A stretch of 64,000 nt of DNA from Deinococcus grandis (lineage in GTDB: Bacteria; Deinococcota; Deinococci; Deinococcales; Deinococcaceae). Shown here one piece after another: positions 1 through 8,008 of this stretch. The stretch's first letter is position 1; each line of letters opens with the position of its first letter. The stretch is from the NCBI RefSeq assembly GCF_001485435.1, contig NZ_BCMS01000001.1, forward strand, positions 1,249,501 to 1,313,500, read 5' to 3'. The notes under the pieces were generated by a model. The model was not told the DNA's origin and made no database searches. It worked only from the letters and a program-made list of their open reading frames with translations. Position numbers and translations under genes: made by a program.

Positions 1-1808
1 TCCAGGTAGCGGGCGTAGCTGCCGCCGTTCTCGCCGATGACCACGGCGACCTCGCGGGCGTCGCTGGCCCTGCCCTTGAAGGTCAGGGTGTAGGACTTCC
101 CGGCGGTCAGGGGTACCTCGGTCTGGTTCAGCTGCACGTGCCAGTTGTTCGAGGGGTCCACGTCCTTGACGTTCAGGGTGATCACGCCGCCACTGACGCC
201 CGTGCTCAGGCGTTCGGGCACGTTGCTCCAGGTGGTCCAGTACGCGCTGCCGGGCACGCCGGGAATGCCGGGGACGGTGGCGGTGGCGTCCTGCGTGAAC
301 GCGGCGTTGTACAGCAGGTTGCCGTCCGCGGCGGGTGGGCGCGCCCCGGCGGCCGTCCCGACGCGCCGCACGACCACGTTGTCGAACCACACCGGGCCGG
401 TCCCGGCGTTCCCGAGGTTGAATTCCAGGCGGGCGGCGGCGTCGGTGGTGGCCTTCATGTCGAAAGTGACGGTCTTGCGTTCCTTCGTGGTGCCGATCTG
501 CACGGGCTGCTCGCCCGAGTACGCGGCGTACCCGCGGTCCTGCCCGCCGCCGACCTTGAGCATCATGGGGCGGGCGCTCTGCGCCCAGGCGTCGAAGCTG
601 ACCTCGTACTTCCCGCCGGACTCGATGTTCAGGCCGTCCTGGCGGACCTGCACGGCGTAGTTCACGCTGCCCGCGGTGGTGACGTCGGCCTTCAGGGCCC
701 CCGCGTCGTTGCTCAGGGTGACCTGCCCGTCACTGGTGTACAGCGTCCAGAACTTGCTGTTCGCCGCGCCGCTGAGGCTGGTCGTGTCGGGCGTGACGCG
801 CGGGTCGGTGTCCGCCCAGTCGAAGGACCCGTTGTACACGAGGTTCCCGTCGCTCAGGGCCGGGCGGGCGGGTTTCGGCGTCCAGGGGTAGGTCATGTCG
901 GGGCGCGGTCCGGCGCTGCCGGTCTCGTTCTGCATGCCGTACACGCGGACGTAATCCACGAGCATCTGGCCCTGGTCGGGGGTGGTCGCGTCGGGGTTCC
1001 CGTCGAAGTTGCCGCCCACGGCGAGGTTCAGCAGCAGGTAGAAGGGGCGGTCGAAGGGAGCGGGCCACGCGTTCAGGTCGGCGTCGCTGCTGGGGGGATT
1101 GTTCTTGGCGCTCCACCACTGGGTCTTCTCGCTGGTGACCTGCCCGTCGATCAGCCACTGGATCTTGCCGGGCGTCCACTGCAGGGTGTAGGTGTGCCAC
1201 TGGTCCATGCTGCCCGCGTTCGGGTAGCTGGCGGTCTTGCCGGAGTAGACGTTGTTCGGCCACACGCCGCCGTAGTGGATGGTGTGCGCGACTTCGGTGG
1301 GTTTGCTGCCCCACCCCTCGGCGATGTCGATCTCGCCGTTCGCGGCCCAGCTGGCGTAGGGGCTGGGTTCCTCGGGCAGCATCCAGATGGCGGGCCAGAA
1401 GCCCTTGCCTCTGGGGAACTTCGCGCGGATCTCGAACTTGCCGTACGCGCGGCTGAACTTCCCGGCGGTGCGGACGCGGCCGGACGTCCAGTCGAAGGTG
1501 CCGGTGGTGCTGCCGGTAGGCCCAGTGATCTTCTCCTTGCGGGCGGTGATCACGAGGTTGCCGCCCTGCACGCTGACGTTGCTGGCGCGGTCGGTGTAGT
1601 ACTCCAGTTCGTTGTTGCCCCATCCGGCCACGTAGTCGCTGCCGGCCATGAAGCCGTTGCCGGTCTGGTAGCCCCAGCGGCTGGTGTCGAGGCTGCTGCC
1701 GCTGAATTCGTCCTGCCAGACGGGTGTGGCGGTGCTGGCGCCGGTGAGGTTGCACGCGCCGAGCAGCAGCGTGACGGGCAGCAGGAGGATCAGGGAGGAT
1801 CGGGGCAT
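1..1808 (-). CDS. GH16 beta-glucanase lipoprotein with CBM4/9-like modules (3' end outside window)
   Basis: Secreted endo-beta-1,3(4)-glucanase of glycoside hydrolase family 16, expected to cut beta-glucans outside the cell. About 602 residues are visible and the C-terminus lies beyond base 1. The N-terminus is a lipoprotein signal with lipobox LLGAC (Cys19), so the enzyme is probably membrane-tethered. The catalytic motif EIDIAE is at residues 159-164 (Glu159, Asp161, Glu164), the GH16 ExDxxE pattern. After the catalytic domain (about residues 29-275) come two beta-sandwich modules that resemble CBM4/9 (CenC-like), each opening with N-L-x-Y-N-x-x-F; the second runs off the window. The ATG at 1808 opens the signal peptide. 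The family call is firm; exact glucan specificity is inferred. Confidence 0.9.
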   Translation of the reverse strand, partial: MPRSSLILLLPVTLLLGACNLTGASTATPVWQDEFSGSSLDTSRWGYQTGNGFMAGSDYVAGWGNNELEYYTDRASNVSVQGGNLVITARKEKITGPTGSTTGTFDWTSGRVRTAGKFSRAYGKFEIRAKFPRGKGFWPAIWMLPEEPSPYASWAANGEIDIAEGWGSKPTEVAHTIHYGGVWPNNVYSGKTASYPNAGSMDQWHTYTLQWTPGKIQWLIDGQVTSEKTQWWSAKNNPPSSDADLNAWPAPFDRPFYLLLNLAVGGNFDGNPDATTPDQGQMLVDYVRVYGMQNETGSAGPRPDMTYPWTPKPARPALSDGNLVYNGSFDWADTDPRVTPDTTSLSGAANSKFWTLYTSDGQVTLSNDAGALKADVTTAGSVNYAVQVRQDGLNIESGGKYEVSFDAWAQSARPMMLKVGGGQDRGYAAYSGEQPVQIGTTKERKTVTFDMKATTDAAARLEFNLGNAGTGPVWFDNVVVRRVGTAAGARPPAADGNLLYNAAFTQDATATVPGIPGVPGSAYWTTWSNVPERLSTGVSGGVITLNVKDVDPSNNWHVQLNQTEVPLTAGKSYTLTFKGRASDAREVAVVIGENGGSYARYL

Positions 1809-1937
1809 GGGTGGGCTCCTTCGCGCGCGGGGCGCAGGCGGGTGGGCGCAGGGCAGCGGGGGCGCCGCGCCCGGTGTAGGGCGTGATGGCGGCGGGGACC
1901 CCGGCGGGGTGGGGTCGGCGGACGGTGGATTCACCGG

Positions 1938-1966
1938 AGCGTAAGCCAATCTGAAAGCGCTGTCAA
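1938..1966 (-). promoter_or_regulatory. sigma70-type promoter of the GH16 gene
   Basis: Read on the minus strand, TTGACA (1966-1961) and TACGCT (1943-1938) are separated by exactly 17 bases. Transcription should start near 1931, leaving a 5' leader of about 120 nt before the ATG at 1808. The -35 box lies inside the operator-like palindrome described next. Confidence 0.7.
1952..1965. promoter_or_regulatory. LacI-family (cre-like) operator
   Basis: TGAAAGCGCTGTCA is a 14-bp near-perfect palindrome (one mismatched pair) around a central CG, the form of LacI/CcpA-family operators. It overlaps the -35 box and spacer of the GH16 promoter, so a bound repressor would block polymerase. The core resembles the palindrome upstream of gnd at 14146-14157. 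No LacI-family gene is present in the window, so the regulator is unknown. Confidence 0.6.
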
Positions 1967-2293
1967 GAATGCGGGTCACCGCAAGATTCCCGCGCCAGAC
2001 CGCCGAATCCGGCCGCCGGGCGAACGAATGGACCTGACCCGCCATGGCCGCGGCGGACACCACCCGCCCGGGCGCCGCAGGCCAGACCGGCGGCAGAGGC
2101 CATGCAGCACGGCGCGCAGGGCGCAGGCCCACCGACCGGTGGCACGCCCGGCCCAGGCTGCCCCGCGCCGCCGGATGGGCCCACGGAAGCTGAATACGTT
2201 TTCTCACCGAACGAACCTGGGGAGCGGCCCCCGTGAAGGGAACTTCACCCCCGGCTACGGAAGCCCGGCCCCCACCGCGCCATGCTGGGGGGT
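1967..2293. other. intergenic region, no gene seen
   Basis: The region separates the GH16 promoter from the DUF2256 gene. It holds a small hairpin around 2232-2248 (GTGAA/TTCAC) and a CATGCT box at 2281-2286 placed 7 nt before the DUF2256 start. Open frames crossing it have no recognisable protein and are treated as chance frames in GC-rich DNA. Confidence 0.4.
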
Positions 2294-2470
2294 ATGCCTC
2301 GCCCGGAACGCACCTTCGGCGGCGGACGCCCGCCCAGCCAGCGCCCCAGCAAAACCTGCGCCCACTGCGGCCTGCCCTTCACGTGGCGCAAGAAGTGGGA
2401 ACGCGACTGGGACACCGTCAAGTACTGCTCCGACCGCTGCCGCTCGGCCGCGAAACGCAGGACCGGATGA
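2294..2470 (+). CDS. DUF2256 small zinc-finger-like protein
   Basis: A 58-residue basic protein of the DUF2256 family, function unknown. Four cysteines (Cys22, Cys25, Cys45, Cys49) form a CxxC...CxxxC zinc-binding pattern around the family signature with WRKKW and KYCSDRC. I start at the ATG at 2294 rather than 2282 because a CATGCT box lies 7 nt upstream and the family normally begins just before the Cys motif. Its stop overlaps the uvsE start (ATGA at 2467-2470), so the two are translationally coupled. DUF2256 genes often sit near DNA-repair or cryptochrome-type genes, which agrees with uvsE next door, but a repair role is inference. Confidence 0.85.
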   Translation: MPRPERTFGGGRPPSQRPSKTCAHCGLPFTWRKKWERDWDTVKYCSDRCRSAAKRRTG

Positions 2471-3369
2471 CCGGCCCCGCCTACGGCCTCGTGTGCCTGA
2501 CCACCGGGCCCGAGATCCGCTTCCGGACCACCACCCTCACCCGCTACCGCGCCCTGAACCCGGACCAGCGGTACGGCACGCTGCTCGAACTGTACGCCGA
2601 CAACGTCGCCCGCGTGCGCCGCGCCGCCGACTACTGCGCCGCGCGCGGCATCCGCCTGTACCGCCTGAGTTCCAGCCTCTTTCCCATGCTGGACCTGGAC
2701 GGGGACGACACCGGCGCGCAGGTCCTCACCCACCTCGCGCCGCAGCTGCGGGACGCCGGGCACGCCTTCCAGGACCACGGCGTCCGCGTCCTGATGCACC
2801 CCGAGCAGTTCATCGTGCTGAACAGCGACCGCCCCGAGGTCAGGGAGAGCAGCCTGCGCGCCATCACCACCCACGCGCAGGTCATGGACGCCCTGAACCT
2901 GGAGCGCAGCACCTGGAACCTCCTGCTCCTGCACGGCGGCAAGGGCGGCCGCGCCCGGGAGTTGCAGGCGATCATCCCCGACCTGCCCGACGCGGTCCGC
3001 CTGCGCCTGGGCCTGGAGAACGACGAGCGCGCCTACAGCCCCCGCGACCTGCTGCCCGTCTGCGAGGCCACCGGCACCCCACTGATCTTCGACGCGCACC
3101 ACCACGTCGTCCACGATCGCCTGCCCGATCAGGAGGACCCCAGCGTGCGCGAGTGTGTGCTGGCCGCCCGGCGCACCTGGACGCCGCCGGAGTGGCAGGT
3201 CGTGCACCTGAGCAACGGCCTGGACGGCCCACAGGACCGCCGCCACAGCTGGCTGATCGATCAGGTGCCCAGCGCGTACCACGACGTCCCCTGGATCGAG
3301 GTGGAAGCCAAGGGCAAGGAGGAAGCCCTGGTCGCCCTGGGGGCCTGCGCCCCCACCCTGACCGCGTGA
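2467..3369 (+). CDS. uvsE: UV damage endonuclease UvsE/UvdE
   Basis: A 300-residue TIM-barrel, metal-dependent endonuclease that nicks DNA immediately 5' of UV photoproducts (and some other lesions) to start alternative excision repair. Visible family motifs are HPEQF (111-115), LHGG (155-158), LENDE (183-187), DAHHH (209-213) and HLSNG (about 248), which supply the His, Glu and Asp metal ligands known for this family. Length is normal. The ATG at 2467 overlaps the DUF2256 stop by 4 nt, and the stop overlaps the gntK start in the same way, so the three form a tight operon. In Deinococcus radiodurans UvsE is one of two UV-repair routes beside UvrABC. No RDRM-like (DdrO) site was found upstream. 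Confidence 0.95.
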   Translation: MTGPAYGLVCLTTGPEIRFRTTTLTRYRALNPDQRYGTLLELYADNVARVRRAADYCAARGIRLYRLSSSLFPMLDLDGDDTGAQVLTHLAPQLRDAGHAFQDHGVRVLMHPEQFIVLNSDRPEVRESSLRAITTHAQVMDALNLERSTWNLLLLHGGKGGRARELQAIIPDLPDAVRLRLGLENDERAYSPRDLLPVCEATGTPLIFDAHHHVVHDRLPDQEDPSVRECVLAARRTWTPPEWQVVHLSNGLDGPQDRRHSWLIDQVPSAYHDVPWIEVEAKGKEEALVALGACAPTLTA

Positions 3370-3890
3370 GCCCCGCCGACAGTCCCCTGAGCGTGGTCGT
3401 CCAGCGCGTGATCGTCATGGGGGTCTCCGGCAGCGGCAAGAGCACCCTGGGCCGCGCCCTGGGCGCCGCGCTGCACGCCCCCTTCTTGGACGGCGACGAC
3501 TACCACACTCCCCAGGCCCGCGCGCGCATGCACGCCGGGCATGGCCTGACCGACGCCGACCGCGCCCCCTGGCTGGCCCGGCTGCGCGCCGAACTGGATG
3601 CCCAGGGGCGCGTGGTGCTGGCCTGCTCGGCCCTGAAACGCACCTACCGCGACGCGCTGCGCGCCCCAGGCACCCGGTTCCTGTACCTGGACGTCCCCGA
3701 ACCCCTGCTGGCCACCCGCCTGCGCCAGCGGCCCGGGCACTACGCCGGGGCGGACCTGCTCCCCTCGCAGCTCGCCACGCTGGAGGCCCCGCAGGGGGGC
3801 GAGCACGACGTCCTCACCCTGCCCGTCACGGCGAGCACCACCCCGTCTGGACTGCTAGCACAGGCCCTCACTGCACTCAAGGTCACCTGA
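3366..3890 (+). CDS. gntK: gluconokinase
   Basis: Cytoplasmic kinase phosphorylating D-gluconate with ATP to 6-phosphogluconate, the substrate of Gnd encoded at 13-14 kb. The 174-residue protein has a Walker A loop GVSGSGKST (about 19-27), the family motif LDGDDYH (substrate side), CSALKRTYRD and a C-terminal QRPGHY segment typical of GntK-type shikimate-kinase-fold enzymes. I use the GTG at 3366, which overlaps the uvsE stop (GTGA); an internal ATG at 3417 would leave only the P-loop at the extreme N-terminus. Its fusion into a UV-repair operon is odd and may only reflect co-transcription. Confidence 0.93.
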   Translation: MSPADSPLSVVVQRVIVMGVSGSGKSTLGRALGAALHAPFLDGDDYHTPQARARMHAGHGLTDADRAPWLARLRAELDAQGRVVLACSALKRTYRDALRAPGTRFLYLDVPEPLLATRLRQRPGHYAGADLLPSQLATLEAPQGGEHDVLTLPVTASTTPSGLLAQALTALKVT

Positions 3891-3927
3891 GGCAGCGCCG
3901 CCCGATCCCACCACCTACGCTGCGGAC

Positions 3928-4836
3928 ATGCCCCGACTCCTCCGCTCCCTTCCCGCCCTGCTGCTCGCCCCCGCCAGCGCCGCCGGGATCATCGGCAGCA
4001 GCGTCACGACCACCCAGATTCAGCAGTCCGCCTTCTGCCAGCAGTACACCTGCGGCGAACCATTCGTGCGGGGCCGCGACTGGCAGTACCCGTTCACCCG
4101 CTACCAGGGCCTGACCGTCACCCGCGAATCCGGCGAGCCCGGCAGCCGCGTCGTCAGCGTCCAGCTGTGGGTCCGCAATGACGGGCTGAACGCCACCGCC
4201 GACCGGCAGGCCTTCCAGCAGATGCAGAAACTCGCCCTGGGATACGTCCCGTACACCGGCCCGGTCGAACCCTGCTACGCCGCCATGAGCACACGCACCC
4301 TCGTCAAGGCTCCGGACGAACGCGCCACAGGCGTCACCTGCGAACTGTGGGACAGCACAACCGACTTCACCGTCAATGCCGACCCGGCCTACATGACCCG
4401 CACCGCGCCCGCCCCGGTCACGATCAGCAGCGGCCCCACCAAGCTGAACACCTGGGCCTTCACCACCTGCGTGGGCGCTGGCGGCACGAACAGCTACCTG
4501 ACCATGGGCGAGGCCGCGCGCTGCACCCTGCGCGTCACCACCAAGGGCGAGCAGAGCGCCGTCGTGAAGGCCGAACTCCAGTACGAGATCGAGTACGTCC
4601 AGAACGGCCAGTACGTCAAGAAACTCCTGCCCGAGAAGGAACTGTGGCTGCCGGGCCGCGCGCCCGGCCCGCTCGACCCGCGCCTGACCCAGCAGGGCCG
4701 CGCGATCGACCTGAACGTCAGCCTCGCCGTGAAGAAGGTCCCGGGCCGCCGCGTGACCAGCGTGAACACCATCGCCCGGCTGACCTTCGCGAACGGCGCG
4801 GTCAAGACCGCGTACGAACCCCTGCTGGTCCGCTGA
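3928..4836 (+). CDS. predicted secreted protein, unknown function
   Basis: A 302-residue protein with a signal peptide (hydrophobic residues about 5-18, cleavage likely after AGI/ASA region). The mature part has several cysteines (CQQYTC, CYAA, CELW, TTC, RC) that could form disulfides outside the cytoplasm, and otherwise looks beta-rich. I recognise no domain. A TACGCT box at 3916-3921 lies 6 nt before the ATG, indicating a leaderless transcript starting at the initiation codon. It is separated from gntK by 37 nt and is probably its own unit. Confidence 0.75.
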   Translation: MPRLLRSLPALLLAPASAAGIIGSSVTTTQIQQSAFCQQYTCGEPFVRGRDWQYPFTRYQGLTVTRESGEPGSRVVSVQLWVRNDGLNATADRQAFQQMQKLALGYVPYTGPVEPCYAAMSTRTLVKAPDERATGVTCELWDSTTDFTVNADPAYMTRTAPAPVTISSGPTKLNTWAFTTCVGAGGTNSYLTMGEAARCTLRVTTKGEQSAVVKAELQYEIEYVQNGQYVKKLLPEKELWLPGRAPGPLDPRLTQQGRAIDLNVSLAVKKVPGRRVTSVNTIARLTFANGAVKTAYEPLLVR

Positions 4837-4878
4837 CCCGCGCCCCACCCGCGCCCCGCACGCGCTACCCTGCGGGGC

Positions 4879-5418
4879 GTGAATGTTGTCGTGTTCGACC
4901 TGGAAACCACGGGCCTCTCGCCGGAACGGGACGGCATCGTCGAGATCGGCGCGGTGCGCATCGTGGACGGACAGGTGGACGAGACGCAACGCTACGAGAC
5001 CCTGGTGCGCCCCACCACCGCCGACGGCAGCACCATGCTGATCCCCTGGCGGGCCGAGCAGGTGCACGGCATCAGCAACGACATGGTCCGCGCCGCCCCG
5101 ACCATCACCGAGGTCCTGCCCGAATTCCTGGAATTCGTGAACGGCTGGCCGGTCGTGGCGCACAACATCGGCTTCGACGCCGGATTCATGCGCGCCAACG
5201 CCGCCCGCGCCGGCCTGAACTGGAACCCGCAGGCGGAACTGTGCACCGTGCAGCTCTCCCGCCGCGCCTTCCCGAAGGAACGCGCGCACAACCTGACGGT
5301 CCTGGCCGAGCGGCTGGGCCTGAACTTCGCGCCCGGCGGCCGCCACCGCTCGTTCGGGGACGTGCAGGTCACCGCGCAGGCGTACCTGCGCCTGATGGAA
5401 CGGCTGCGCGGCGCCTGA
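4879..5418 (+). CDS. DEDDh 3'-5' exonuclease (DnaQ/epsilon-like)
   Basis: A 179-residue stand-alone exonuclease domain of the DnaQ fold. All three motifs are present: FDLETTG with Asp7/Glu9 (Exo I), HNIGFD with Asp100 (Exo II) and HRSFGD with His156/Asp161 (Exo III, DEDDh type). Such proteins remove 3' nucleotides from DNA or RNA; whether this one serves as a polymerase III proofreading subunit or in repair cannot be decided from sequence. It starts with GTG at 4879, supported by TACCCT 7 nt upstream (leaderless pattern). It has no clamp-binding or BRCT extension that I can see. Confidence 0.9.
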   Translation: MNVVVFDLETTGLSPERDGIVEIGAVRIVDGQVDETQRYETLVRPTTADGSTMLIPWRAEQVHGISNDMVRAAPTITEVLPEFLEFVNGWPVVAHNIGFDAGFMRANAARAGLNWNPQAELCTVQLSRRAFPKERAHNLTVLAERLGLNFAPGGRHRSFGDVQVTAQAYLRLMERLRGA

Positions 5419-5473
5419 CCCGGCGGGCCGCGCGTGGGCGCCGCAGCCAGCGCATCCCGTATGCTGAGGCGTA

Positions 5474-6145
5474 ATGAGCGCCGTGATCCACCTGCAAGCG
5501 CTCGGGCTGACCGAGTACGAGGCCCGTGCCTACACCGCCCTGCTGGCCCTGGGCCGCGCCGTCCCGGCCCGCGTGGCCCGGCAGGCCGGCATTCCCCGGC
5601 CCAAGATCTACGAGACCCTCGAACGGCTCGAGGGCCGCGGCCTGGCCGCCAAGGTCGGACAGAACCCCCTGGAGTACGCGCCGCTCAGCGCCCGCGAGTA
5701 CCTCGCCCGCGCCCGGCGCGCCTTCGATGACCGCCTCGGCGCCCTGGACCGCGACCTGTCCCGCCTCGCCCCGGACCCCGCACCGGAAGCGGTGTACCAC
5801 CTGTACGGCGAGGCCGCCATCCGCAGCCTGTGCGAGGACCTCACCCTGAACGCCCGCCGCAGCCTGTTCATGGCCGGTGAAGCCAGCTTCGCCGACCGCC
5901 TGGAACGCCTCAGCCCGCGCGGCGTGGACCTGTACCGCACGCCCCTGACGAACCTGCCGGCCATCGCCGCGCCCGGCCAGCGCGCGTTCCTGCTCGCCCG
6001 CGACGGCGAGGCCGCCCTGGTCGCCCACTTCATCGACGAGGGCGGTGTCGGCGAGGCGCACGGCGTGCACACCCACAACCCCGTGATCATCCACCTGATC
6101 GAGGGGTACGTGCAGCTGGCCGCGCAGCAGCTCCAGCCGCGCTGA
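5474..6145 (+). CDS. TrmB-family transcriptional regulator
   Basis: A 223-residue DNA-binding regulator. An N-terminal winged helix (about residues 8-75) contains LTEYEARAYTALL and RPKIYETLERLEGRGL, the recognition-helix pattern of TrmB/GntR-like sugar regulators. It is followed by a short coiled-coil-like segment (85-110) and an effector-type domain with LYRTPL near residue 155. TATGCT lies 8 nt before the ATG. TrmB proteins usually sense sugars; the ligand here is unknown. The protein is shorter than archaeal TrmB and could be a simplified member. No obvious target operon adjoins it; tRNA genes follow. Confidence 0.8.
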   Translation: MSAVIHLQALGLTEYEARAYTALLALGRAVPARVARQAGIPRPKIYETLERLEGRGLAAKVGQNPLEYAPLSAREYLARARRAFDDRLGALDRDLSRLAPDPAPEAVYHLYGEAAIRSLCEDLTLNARRSLFMAGEASFADRLERLSPRGVDLYRTPLTNLPAIAAPGQRAFLLARDGEAALVAHFIDEGGVGEAHGVHTHNPVIIHLIEGYVQLAAQQLQPR

Positions 6146-6164
6146 CCACGCCCCGCACGGCGTA

Positions 6165-6193
6165 TTGACAGCCCGGGAGGTCGCTGCTAGCAT
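6165..6193 (+). promoter_or_regulatory. strong promoter for the tRNA-Ala gene
   Basis: TTGACA (6165-6170), 17-bp spacer, TAGCAT (6188-6193). This is a near-consensus sigma70 promoter with predicted start near 6200, about 28 nt before the tRNA 5' end. Confidence 0.8.
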
Positions 6194-6227
6194 AGCTGAG
6201 CCTCAAACGGGGCAGCAAGGCAAGCGA

Positions 6228-6303
<76 letters not shown>

Positions 6304-6309
6304 GAAGGT

Positions 6310-6334
6310 GCCCCGCACGCACGCGGGGCTTTTT
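6310..6334 (+). terminator. intrinsic terminator after tRNA-Ala
   Basis: Stem GCCCCGC/GCGGGGC with a 6-nt loop followed by five T. It ends 3 nt before the next tRNA gene begins, so the second tRNA must be reached by read-through or be transcribed from a promoter within the first tRNA gene. Confidence 0.85.
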
Positions 6335-6337
6335 CAA

Positions 6338-6414
<77 letters not shown>

Positions 6415-6422
6415 AGAGAACT

Positions 6423-6448
6423 CCGACCCCCACCGGGTCGGGGTTTTT
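6423..6448 (+). terminator. intrinsic terminator after the CAT tRNA
   Basis: Stem CCGACCC/GGGTCGG, loop of 5 nt, then GG and five T. Confidence 0.85.
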
Positions 6449-6521
6449 GCCTGTCCTGGGGCGTGCCTGCGTGTGTGACCGCACCCTGCGCGCCTACGGC
6501 GGCGGGCCTAGAATACCTGCC

Positions 6522-7313
6522 ATGTCGTATGTCTCCCTGACTCCCACGCGCGGCGAGGTGCCGCGTGACACCCTGGTCCGCTGGCTGAACGAGTACCTGA
6601 ACGTGGGGGCGTTCAAGGACCCCAGCCTGAACGGCCTGCAGATCGAGGGCACCGGCACGGTGCGGCGCGTGGCGGTCGCGGTGGACAGCAGCCTGAAGAC
6701 CATCCAGCACGCGGCGGACAGCGGCGCGGACCTGCTGATCACGCACCACGGGCTGTTCTGGGGCGACCCGCTGGCCCTGAGCGGCCCGCACCGTGAACGG
6801 GTCCGCACGGCGCTCATGGCGGACCTGAACCTGTACGTGTCGCACATCCCGCTGGACGCGCACCCGGTCGTGGGGAACAACGCGATGATCGCGCAGGCAC
6901 TGACCCTGCAGAACACCGAACCGTTCGGCGAGTGGGCGGGCGGGAAGATCGGCATTGCCGGCGAGCTGCCCTTCGAGCAGTCCCTGCAGGACTTCGCGGA
7001 CCGCGTGCAGAAACTCACCGGGGAGATCTGCCTCGTGCACGGGGGCGGGCGCTCCCCGACCGTGCGGCGCCTGGGGGTCCTGAGCGGCAGCGGCGCGGGC
7101 AGCATCGCCGAGGCCGCCGCGATGGGCCTGGACACCCTGCTGACCGGCGAGCCCGAGCACAAGCACTTCCATGACGCCTTCGAGTACGGCGTGAACGTGA
7201 TCTACGCCGGGCACTACGAGACCGAGGTGTTCGGCGTGCGCGCCCTGGCCGCCCGCCTGGAAGACGAGTTCGGGCTGGCGTGGCAGTTCCTGCATCACCC
7301 CACCGGCCTGTGA
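6522..7313 (+). CDS. Nif3-like dinuclear metal centre protein (YbgI/DUF34)
   Basis: A 263-residue member of the Nif3/YbgI family (DUF34), annotated in databases as GTP cyclohydrolase I type 2-like but of unsettled function. Metal-ligand motifs are visible: THHGLFWG near residue 70, LDAHP near 112 and the C-terminal GHYETE. I choose the ATG at 6522 because TAGAAT lies 7 nt before it, a leaderless start; a longer frame from a TTG at 6447 would run through the preceding tRNA terminator. Its stop overlaps the tmk GTG by 4 nt, so the two are co-translated. Confidence 0.9.
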   Translation: MSYVSLTPTRGEVPRDTLVRWLNEYLNVGAFKDPSLNGLQIEGTGTVRRVAVAVDSSLKTIQHAADSGADLLITHHGLFWGDPLALSGPHRERVRTALMADLNLYVSHIPLDAHPVVGNNAMIAQALTLQNTEPFGEWAGGKIGIAGELPFEQSLQDFADRVQKLTGEICLVHGGGRSPTVRRLGVLSGSGAGSIAEAAAMGLDTLLTGEPEHKHFHDAFEYGVNVIYAGHYETEVFGVRALAARLEDEFGLAWQFLHHPTGL

Positions 7314-7951
7314 ATCGGCCTGTGACGCCGCTGCACCCGGGCCTGTTCGTCAGCTTCGAGGGGCCCGAGGGAGCCGGGAAGAGCACGCAGCTCGCCCGGC
7401 TGGCCGCGCGCCTGAACAGCCGCGGCACGCCGCACCGCCTGACCCGCGAGCCCGGCGGGACGCCCCTGGGCACGCGGGTGCGCGAGGTGCTGCTCGACCC
7501 CGCGCTGACCATCGACCCGCTGCCGGAATTCCTGCTGTACTCCGCGAGCCGCGCGCAACTCGTGGCGAACGAGATCCGACCGGCGCTGAACCGGGGCGAG
7601 GTCGTCGTGTGTGACCGCTACGCCGATTCCAGCCTCGCGTACCAGGGGGCGGGGCGCGGGCTGCCCGTGAACCTCCTGCGGGAGATCACGCTGGCCGCCA
7701 CGGACGGCCTCACGCCGGACCTGACGGTGTTGCTCGACCTGGACCCGCAGGTGGGTCTGGAACGCGCCGCGCGGCGCGGGCAGCCCGACCGGCTGGAGCA
7801 GGCGGACCTGGACTTCCACCGCCGGGTGCGCGCCGGGTTCCTGCACCTCGCGGAGCAGACGCCCACGCGCTTCCTGGTGCTGGACGCTACCCGCCCGGCC
7901 GACGACCTGTCGGACGCGATCTGGCAGGCGGTGCAGGCGCGCCTGCCCTGA
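7310..7951 (+). CDS. tmk: thymidylate kinase
   Basis: Cytoplasmic kinase making dTDP from dTMP and ATP. The 213-residue protein shows the P-loop FEGPEGAGKST, the TREPGGT motif, the DRY motif (CDRYADSS) with YQGAGRG, and a basic LID region near RRGQPDR. GTG at 7310 overlaps the preceding stop as GTGA; a GTG at 7322 is an alternative. The far upstream start at 7280 would overlap the Nif3-like gene by 34 nt and adds residues not expected for the family. Confidence 0.93.
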   Translation: MNRPVTPLHPGLFVSFEGPEGAGKSTQLARLAARLNSRGTPHRLTREPGGTPLGTRVREVLLDPALTIDPLPEFLLYSASRAQLVANEIRPALNRGEVVVCDRYADSSLAYQGAGRGLPVNLLREITLAATDGLTPDLTVLLDLDPQVGLERAARRGQPDRLEQADLDFHRRVRAGFLHLAEQTPTRFLVLDATRPADDLSDAIWQAVQARLP

Positions 7952-8008
7952 CCGCGCGGCAGCGCAGAGGGAGCGGCCGATCAGTGGCCGCCCCCTCCTG
8001 CGGTCAGG

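Noticed and set aside
138..1886. 582-codon plus-strand frame across the GH16 gene
   Set aside because: Low-complexity Gly/Val/Ala translation, antisense to a gene with intact catalytic residues and signal peptide.
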